Source: JASGCK01 sp031430035 (GTDB lineage: Bacteria; Pseudomonadota; Gammaproteobacteria; Burkholderiales; Burkholderiaceae_C). Taken from it: a DNA stretch of 18,152 bases. Positions 13,578 through 18,152 of the stretch are shown here, in pieces. How positions within the stretch are numbered: position 1 is the stretch's first letter; every line of letters begins with the position of its first letter. The notes under the pieces are model-generated. The model worked only from the letters and a program-made list of their open reading frames with translations, was not told where the DNA came from and did not search any database. The stretch spans positions 1 to 18,152 of the forward strand of contig JANPAS010000224.1 of NCBI GenBank assembly GCA_031430035.1, written 5' to 3'. The position numbers and the translations under genes are program-made.

Positions 13578-15101
13578 TTACCTAATTTGATTGAGCAAAC
13601 TGTTTGCTTGCACCACCACGCGATCACCTGCTTTTAGCCCTTGCGTCACGAGCACCTGCGTACCGTTTAACGAGGTGGTATTCACAGTGATCGGCTCAAA
13701 ATTCTCAGGGGTGTGCTGTGCCCACACGATGTTTTGATTTTTTTGGTTTTTAACGACTGCGCCTGCTGGAAGCACCACGCCTTTTAGCTTATCCCCTGTT
13801 GCTATAAAAATTTGCATCGGTTGGCCAATCGCAAGACCAGCGACTCCAGCTGCAGGGGCATTTATGACTGTGAACTGCATCGGTAGAGTGCCATTTTGCA
13901 GCGTACGGCTCGCGCCTAGAAACTTGAGCAGATAGCTTTGTTTGCCGTCACTAGCATTGGCAGTTTGAATGTTGCTCGCCAGTAAGGAAGGCGAGACTTG
14001 CGCCTCGATGCGCAGCCGCTTGGGGTCAATGATCTCAAAAAGAGACTCTTTGGCTTCGACGACCTGTCCAAGGCTAACATTGACGGATGAAATGATGCCC
14101 GCTGTAGGTGCAATCAAGGTCTCTACCGTGGTGAGAGATGCTCGAATACCTCTGCTTCGTTCGGTTAAAGATTGAAGCTCAATTCGCGCCGCGTCAATAT
14201 CTTTTTGCGCTACGGTTCCTTCTAGTTGCTCTAATCGCGCCAGCCGTTTACGCGCCGTTTCGGTGGCACTGGTCAAATCAGTCGCCTGCGCGTTTTGATT
14301 AGCGCGTTCGATGATGCCTACGCTCGGGCGAATGACCCCTAATACTTGCCCCTGTTTCACAAATTGCCCAATTGTTGGGAAGCCTGCACCTGCAAGCTCA
14401 AAACGTCCAGCCTGCGCGGCTTGCACGCGGCTGCTGCCTGCGGGATCAGCAATCACGCGGCCTGTGAGTTCTTGTACTTTTTCACTATCTGCGATTTGGG
14501 CTGTTTGCGTGGCGATACCTAGCTGCCTTTGGCTGCTCTTTGGTAGAAATACCGAGCCATCGCTTTGGCGCTGCGGGGTATCAATGGCATTAGTTGCAAG
14601 TGCAGGCGCATCGCTGTGGGCATCGGATCCGCCAAATAGACCCTTCACCCAACTCCAAAGCTTGTCCCACCAGCTATGCTCGTGTTCAGCGGCCTGTGTT
14701 TTTAAAACCAAATCACCAGCCAGTAAATCTGAAGATGCATCTGCCGTCACAGTGAACACAAATGGCATGGTTGCCTTCAGTTCTTTTTCTGTCAATGAAA
14801 TACGGTAAGTGCCGTCTGGCTGTGCTTGCGCCGCGCCTTTGAGTGCACCCGATTCATATTCAATTTTTGCTGCTCGGACAGGCTGACTTCCGTTTGTTTT
14901 ATCAAGGTAAAGCGTTAAGCCTGATTTTTCATATACAGCCACGATCTCAAATAGATCAGAGCTAGCCGACACCCTTGGTTTTAAACTCGCATTGCCTGCG
15001 GGCGCTGCGTCGTGGCTGTGATCGCCACCTGCCCAAGCGGGCGTAAAAAGTAAACACATCGCAGCAACAACAAGTTGCATTTTTTTATTTTGATTCATCA
15101 T
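13578..15101 (-). CDS. RND efflux periplasmic adaptor (CzcB/CusB-like, HlyD fold)
   Basis: A 507-residue membrane-fusion protein linking the RND pump to the outer-membrane factor. It has a Sec signal peptide (about 1-24), a His-bearing mature start (GGDHSHD), an extra N-terminal beta domain (about 46-136), a Trp-rich linker (WWDKLWSWVKGLFGG, 144-158), then the usual adaptor: a lipoyl-like half motif (IGQFVKQGQVLGVIRP), an alpha-hairpin rich in Ala/Gln/Glu, the second half (LIAPTAGIISSVNVSLGQVV), a beta-barrel, and a membrane-proximal C-terminal domain (VLVTQGLKAGDRVVVQ). It is longer than typical CusB (about 400 residues) because of the N-terminal domain. Its ATG overlaps the stop of the outer-membrane-factor gene (ATGATGA), so translation is coupled. 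Confidence 0.93.
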   Translation of the reverse strand: MMNQNKKMQLVVAAMCLLFTPAWAGGDHSHDAAPAGNASLKPRVSASSDLFEIVAVYEKSGLTLYLDKTNGSQPVRAAKIEYESGALKGAAQAQPDGTYRISLTEKELKATMPFVFTVTADASSDLLAGDLVLKTQAAEHEHSWWDKLWSWVKGLFGGSDAHSDAPALATNAIDTPQRQSDGSVFLPKSSQRQLGIATQTAQIADSEKVQELTGRVIADPAGSSRVQAAQAGRFELAGAGFPTIGQFVKQGQVLGVIRPSVGIIERANQNAQATDLTSATETARKRLARLEQLEGTVAQKDIDAARIELQSLTERSRGIRASLTTVETLIAPTAGIISSVNVSLGQVVEAKESLFEIIDPKRLRIEAQVSPSLLASNIQTANASDGKQSYLLKFLGASRTLQNGTLPMQFTVINAPAAGVAGLAIGQPMQIFIATGDKLKGVVLPAGAVVKNQKNQNIVWAQHTPENFEPITVNTTSLNGTQVLVTQGLKAGDRVVVQANSLLNQIR

Positions 15102-16351
15102 GGTAAATACCCCATTACTTGGTTCAATTTGGAAATAGCGGCAGCACGCTCAATCACAGCGCGGCTCATAGCGAGTAGGGCTGCGGCGCGGTCAGCCTCG
15201 GCGCGAAGTCGTGCGGGCATCTCTAACTCTCCTAGTGCGAAGGCCTTGGCAAATAATTGAGCGGTTTCTCTGCTTGCAGCGGCTCGTGCCGATGCGGCTT
15301 GCATTTTTTTCTGAGCAATGTCTAACGACGCTTTGGCAACCACAATATCTTGTGCAAGTTGCTCAGTCGCCCTTAGTAAAGCGATTTCACTCTCAATGGC
15401 TTCCGCACTGGCTTCAGATATTTTTGGCGCAAAGCGAGTCTCTGTTCCTAGAGCAAAACTAAGCGTCACCCTTGCTGTGGTTTGCGCTGCAGTTGTATTG
15501 CTGGTTTCACGGCTAAAACCTGTACCTAGAGTAGGAGGGTCGCCCTTTACCTGCAACAAAGTTTGCAGTTTTGTCTTGCTCAGTTGTAATTGACTATCTA
15601 AGCTGGCGAGCCATGGGTGCGCAGACGATTGCTCAGATCGCTCTGTCTCCATTTGGTAGGCGCTCAGTAAAGATTCGCTGACTTGTGCTAGCGATTGAGC
15701 CCCCGTTAGTCGCTGCAGTGCGGACAGCGACTGCGCTTCTTTTTGCAATGATTCCGCCAAATTGACTTGTACTAAATTGAGAGCTGCCTCGGCTTGCAAG
15801 GTATCGACACGCGGGGTTTCGCCTGCTTTGGTTCGACGTATCGAGTCGGCTACTAGCACCCCTGCACGTTTTACTTCGTCGTCCAGCAACAAGTGCTCAA
15901 TATGCGTCAGTTGCCAAGCCCAATATGCATCACGTAGTTCACCCGCTAAAGCCCATTGCGTTCTTTGTATTTCTGACGCATAAAGCTGTGTTTGCAGCAT
16001 GGCTGTCTCAGTTGCAAATCGCCTACGCGCCCCCAAGGCTAGCGGCGTATTCACGCCCATTTCCCATTCGCGTAGCCCGCTTCGACCGCTAGGGCTGCTT
16101 ACCGCATCACTGCGGTAACCCACACTGGCGCTAGGCGTGCCCGCAATGACTGATTGCGCAAGTTCACTATTGGTTTTGTATTGTGTTTGCCGCAAAGCCT
16201 GCGCAGCATAGGCTGGATGCCTTTGCCATGCAAGTTGGTGCAACCCTGCCAATGTGGGTGAGATTGGTGCAGTTTGTGACCAAGACACACTGGGCACAAC
16301 TAGCATACTTAGCAGCGGAAATAGCAACCACCGCCCTAAAACATAAAACAT
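15098..16351 (-). CDS. RND efflux outer-membrane factor (TolC family, CzcC-like)
   Basis: A 417-residue outer-membrane channel of the minus-strand RND operon. A Sec signal peptide covers about 1-25 (VSWSQ); there is no lipobox, unlike the plus-strand TolC-like lipoprotein at 4259. The mature protein starts with the family's LHQLAWQRHPAYAAQALRQ segment, has long Ala/Gln/Glu-rich helices, and an internal repeat with VTLSFALGTETRFAPKISEASAEAIE corresponding to the second TolC half. It would form the trimeric duct for the adaptor and pump encoded next. The start ATG at 16351 has GGGAG about 10 nt upstream and follows a promoter-like region with an inverted repeat. It is the first gene of a four-gene operon. 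Confidence 0.92.
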   Translation of the reverse strand: MFYVLGRWLLFPLLSMLVVPSVSWSQTAPISPTLAGLHQLAWQRHPAYAAQALRQTQYKTNSELAQSVIAGTPSASVGYRSDAVSSPSGRSGLREWEMGVNTPLALGARRRFATETAMLQTQLYASEIQRTQWALAGELRDAYWAWQLTHIEHLLLDDEVKRAGVLVADSIRRTKAGETPRVDTLQAEAALNLVQVNLAESLQKEAQSLSALQRLTGAQSLAQVSESLLSAYQMETERSEQSSAHPWLASLDSQLQLSKTKLQTLLQVKGDPPTLGTGFSRETSNTTAAQTTARVTLSFALGTETRFAPKISEASAEAIESEIALLRATEQLAQDIVVAKASLDIAQKKMQAASARAAASRETAQLFAKAFALGELEMPARLRAEADRAAALLAMSRAVIERAAAISKLNQVMGYLP

Positions 16352-16378
16352 ACTTCTTCTCCCGAAAAACGATATTCA

Positions 16379-16400
16379 GTTCATGCATCTGCGCATGAAC
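16379..16400. promoter_or_regulatory. Inverted repeat upstream of the RND operon, candidate operator
   Basis: A perfect 8-bp inverted repeat, GTTCATGC (16379-16386) and GCATGAAC (16393-16400), with a 6-nt spacer, lies 28-49 nt ahead of the outer-membrane-factor start. On the minus strand a possible -10 element (GAATAT, about 16372-16377) follows directly. The repeat has the size and position of a repressor or activator site. There is no T-tract, so it is not a typical terminator. The binding protein is unknown. Confidence 0.45.
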
Positions 16401-16432
16401 GACTTGTTTTCGGCAAAAGTTTTAAATTGCTA

Positions 16433-16459
16433 GAAAACTCTTGCCAATTAAGCAAGAGT
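16433..16459 (-). terminator. Rho-independent terminator of the argF-transporter-mini-protein unit
   Basis: On the minus strand an 8-bp perfect stem (ACTCTTGC/GCAAGAGT, 16459-16452 and 16444-16437) with a 7-nt loop is followed by a short T-rich run (TTTCT). The TAA stop of the mini-protein gene (16450-16448) lies in the loop. The T-tract is short, so termination may be partial and some transcripts might enter the RND operon. Confidence 0.6.
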
Positions 16460-16813
16460 GCGCCACTTGGGGCGATAGGGGGGGTCAGAAGGTTGTGCTT
16501 TTAAGCGGGTAGCAAGGTCAGCTTGCAAGCTTTGTGATGTGGTGTTGGGAAGCAGCAAACCACCCACCAAAGAGATAACAAAGGTGCCGCAAGCGGTGTG
16601 ACAGAGATTGCAGTCAGTGCATTCATTTTTAACCTGCTGGCTTTTAAGCTGTTCATGCTCATGAAAGCTAGCCGTTGCTTGCAGCGACTGTCCAGCTTGG
16701 CTGTGGTGCTGTTGCCTGTGCGTATCAGCATTTTGGTCGCAAATGCCAAAGGACGCAGCCAACGCCTTGAGAGGCATGAGAACAACCAGAAGCAAAATGA
16801 AATAACGATGCAT
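16448..16813 (-). CDS. Small exported Cys/His-rich protein of unknown function
   Basis: A 121-residue protein with a Sec signal peptide (MHRYFILLLVVLMPLKALA). The mature part is rich in possible metal ligands: C25, the His run THRQQHH (31-37), FHEHE (50-54), and a tight Cys cluster C65, C68, C71-H72, C75 (ECTDCNLCHTAC). This is followed by a hydrophobic stretch GTFVISLVGGLLLP (76-89) and a Pro/Arg-rich tail. It resembles the mini-protein at 3585-3917 in signal peptide pattern, Cys cluster followed by a hydrophobic G-L-P segment, and length. Likely a periplasmic or membrane-attached metal binder; this is inference. The ATG at 16813 was chosen because it begins the signal peptide and lies 2 nt after the transporter stop; the ORF opens further back inside the transporter gene. 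Confidence 0.7.
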   Translation of the reverse strand: MHRYFILLLVVLMPLKALAASFGICDQNADTHRQQHHSQAGQSLQATASFHEHEQLKSQQVKNECTDCNLCHTACGTFVISLVGGLLLPNTTSQSLQADLATRLKAQPSDPPYRPKWRTLA

Positions 16814-16815
16814 GG

Positions 16816-17442
16816 TTAGATTGTATTCATCTCTGCTCGTGCTTGCCGCAGCACCAGCCACGCTGATTGCAAGGCCAGGCAGCCCATGCCAAATGACACT
16901 AAGACATCAGGCCAACGTGATGCACTAAATGCGACGGCAATGGCCGCACCAATGACGGCAACGTTTCCAATCGCATCGTTGCGTGTGCATAGCCACACGC
17001 TGCGCATATTGGCGTCCCCGTCGCGGTAGGCGTACAAAAGCAACGCGACCGTGACATTGACTGCCAGTGCGGCAAGGCCAATCCAGCCCATCGTGAGCGC
17101 TTCGGGCGTTGTGCCCGTATAGGCCAACCAGATGGCACGACTCATCACAAAACCGCCAAACAAGGCCATACATAAGCCCTTGAACCAAGCGGTACGCGAG
17201 CGCCACAGTTGTGTGCTGGCCAAGACAAAAATTGAAATGCCATAGTTGACGGCATCGCCAAAGAAGTCGATGGCATCCGCCAGTAAAGCGTTTGAGCCTG
17301 AACGTTGACTGCCCAGCATTTCGATAAAAAACATGGCGGCATTTAACAGCAGTGCAATCCACAAAATGCGGCGATATTGGGGGCTGCTGCTTGCAGCAGA
17401 AGTGTCGCTATGGCAGTGATTCGAATGGCAGGCGTCGGACAT
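16816..17442 (-). CDS. CDF-like cation transporter lacking the C-terminal domain
   Basis: A 208-residue inner-membrane protein of the cation diffusion facilitator type, which exports divalent metals by proton exchange. Six spans are plausible. The span-two motif NALLADAIDFFGDAVNY supplies D59 and D63 (equivalent to YiiP D45/D49). The span-five motif is LCTRNDAIGNV, where CDF proteins normally have HxxxD; here the His position is C152 and the Asp is D156. The N-terminus DACHSNHCHSD is Cys/His-rich and may bind metal. Typical CDF proteins are about 300 residues with a cytoplasmic C-terminal domain, which is missing here. It starts 3 nt after the argF stop and 2 nt before the mini-protein, so it is probably expressed with both. 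Confidence 0.85.
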   Translation of the reverse strand: MSDACHSNHCHSDTSAASSSPQYRRILWIALLLNAAMFFIEMLGSQRSGSNALLADAIDFFGDAVNYGISIFVLASTQLWRSRTAWFKGLCMALFGGFVMSRAIWLAYTGTTPEALTMGWIGLAALAVNVTVALLLYAYRDGDANMRSVWLCTRNDAIGNVAVIGAAIAVAFSASRWPDVLVSFGMGCLALQSAWLVLRQARAEMNTI

Positions 17443-17445
17443 TTT

Positions 17446-18152
17446 TTAATTATTCAGGCCTAAAAGCAAATATTCCATCAACGCCTTTTGCGCATGCATA
17501 CGGTTTTCGGCCTCGTCCCACACAACAGACTGAGGGCCGTCAATGACATCGGCTGATACTTCTTCGCCGCGGTGAGCAGGCAGGCAGTGCATGAAGAGCG
17601 CATCCGCTTTGGCAGCGGCCATCATCTCGCTATCGACGCACCAATCGGCAAAGGCTTTTTTGCGTGCCTCGTTCTCGGCTTCAAAGCCCATGCTGGTCCA
17701 CACGTCCGTGGTCACAAGGTCTGCGCCCTTGCAGGCTTCCATCGGGTCGGCAAACACTTTGTAATGTTTCGATGATTTGAGATTTGCCACAACAGCATCA
17801 ATTTCGTAGCCACTCGGCGTGCTGATGTGCACGTTGAAATCCAAGATTTCAGCGGCTTGCAACCATGTGTTGGCCATGTTGTTGCCGTCGCCCACCCACG
17901 CGACTGTTTTGCCTTTCAGGAATGACAGGTCTGGCATTCCTTCCGAGTTTTTGCCTCGATGCTCGAGGTAAGTGAAGATGTCCGCCAAAATTTGGCAGGG
18001 ATGAAATTCGTTGGTCAAACCGTTAATCACGGGTACGCGTGAGTGCGCGGCAAACGCTTCGATCTTGGTTTGCTCAAAAGTGCGAATCATCACCAAATCG
18101 ACCATGCGGCTAATGACGCGGGCGCTGTCTTCAATGGGTTCGGAGCGCCCTA
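17446..18152 (-). CDS. argF: Ornithine carbamoyltransferase (3' part)
   Basis: ArgF joins carbamoyl phosphate and ornithine to give citrulline in arginine synthesis. The minus-strand frame is open from the right edge of the window to the TAA at 17448-17446, so the 5' part lies outside and about 235 C-terminal residues are seen. Diagnostic motifs are FHPCQILAD (carbamoyl phosphate/ornithine binding region), WVGDGNNMANTW (the ornithine-binding loop), DVWTSMGFE, and HCLPAHRGEEV with the catalytic Cys. HCLPAHRG and the DGNNM loop separate it from aspartate carbamoyltransferase. It is a housekeeping gene bordering the metal region, directly followed by the CDF-like gene in the same orientation. 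Confidence 0.96.
   Translation of the reverse strand, partial: GRSEPIEDSARVISRMVDLVMIRTFEQTKIEAFAAHSRVPVINGLTNEFHPCQILADIFTYLEHRGKNSEGMPDLSFLKGKTVAWVGDGNNMANTWLQAAEILDFNVHISTPSGYEIDAVVANLKSSKHYKVFADPMEACKGADLVTTDVWTSMGFEAENEARKKAFADWCVDSEMMAAAKADALFMHCLPAHRGEEVSADVIDGPQSVVWDEAENRMHAQKALMEYLLLGLNN

Noticed and set aside
10526..15593. Many plus-strand ORFs of 60-165 codons across the RND operon
   Set aside because: They lie opposite long, well-supported genes, have no recognisable domains, and their composition mirrors the reverse complement of those genes.
10016..16351. Calling the RND operon czcCBA or cusCBA by name
   Set aside because: The span-four and periplasmic-site residues do not match either prototype, so a substrate-specific name would claim too much.
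16651..16665. Second copy of the GTTCATGC half-site in the mini-protein gene
   Set aside because: It lies inside codons for the HEHE segment, where the palindrome-like pattern follows from repeated His/Glu codons; no promoter is next to it.

Overview
The window looks like chromosomal DNA of a betaproteobacterium, probably Burkholderiales. I infer this from the protein styles (RF2, ornithine carbamoyltransferase, CopI-type cupredoxin, CzcCBA-like RND operon) and moderate GC; genus cannot be fixed from sequence alone. It is gene-dense: no gene-free gap exceeds about 100 bases, and I saw no transposase, integrase, tRNA, rRNA or CRISPR array.

Layout. (1) 1-3547, plus strand: the 3' part of prfB (peptide release factor 2), a HAD-family phosphatase, an FAD-dependent aromatic-ring-type monooxygenase and a short-chain dehydrogenase, closely packed. 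(2) 3585-10007, plus strand: a ten-gene periplasmic/envelope metal-handling module that is almost certainly for copper. It holds a Cys-rich exported mini-protein, a small exported protein of unknown function, a TolC-family lipoprotein, a Tat-exported multicopper oxidase, a CopI-like cupredoxin, a CusF-like metallochaperone, a membrane protein joining a minimal CxxC metal-binding motif to a MauE/DoxX-like domain, an exported protein of unknown function, a MerP-like and a MerT-like protein. Several neighbours overlap by 4-13 nt, so the run is very likely one transcript. A strong terminator-like hairpin with a T-tract sits directly in front of the second gene. (3) 10016-16351, minus strand: an RND heavy-metal efflux operon (outer-membrane factor, periplasmic adaptor, 1038-residue pump) ending in a small exported protein that resembles the adaptor's own N-terminal domain. 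Its motifs fit neither classic CzcA (Zn/Co/Cd) nor CusA (Cu/Ag). (4) 16448-18152, minus strand: argF (3' part), a short CDF-like cation transporter with a Cys in place of a usual metal-ligand His, and a second Cys/His-rich mini-protein, ending in a hairpin terminator.

How it fits together (inference). Copper reaching the periplasm would be bound by CusF-like, CopI-like and MerP-like carriers. Cu(I) would be oxidised by the multicopper oxidase, and metal would leave through the TolC-like protein and/or the RND pump. The MerT-like, HMA-MauE and CDF-like proteins would act at the inner membrane. No copper P-type ATPase and no metal-responsive regulator (CueR, CopRS, ArsR) is present, so control must lie elsewhere. 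The least-explained parts are the two related Cys-rich mini-proteins at the two ends of the metal region, the small YxSAF protein, the HMA-MauE fusion, the exported 215-residue protein, and the MerPT-like pair without a mercuric reductase.
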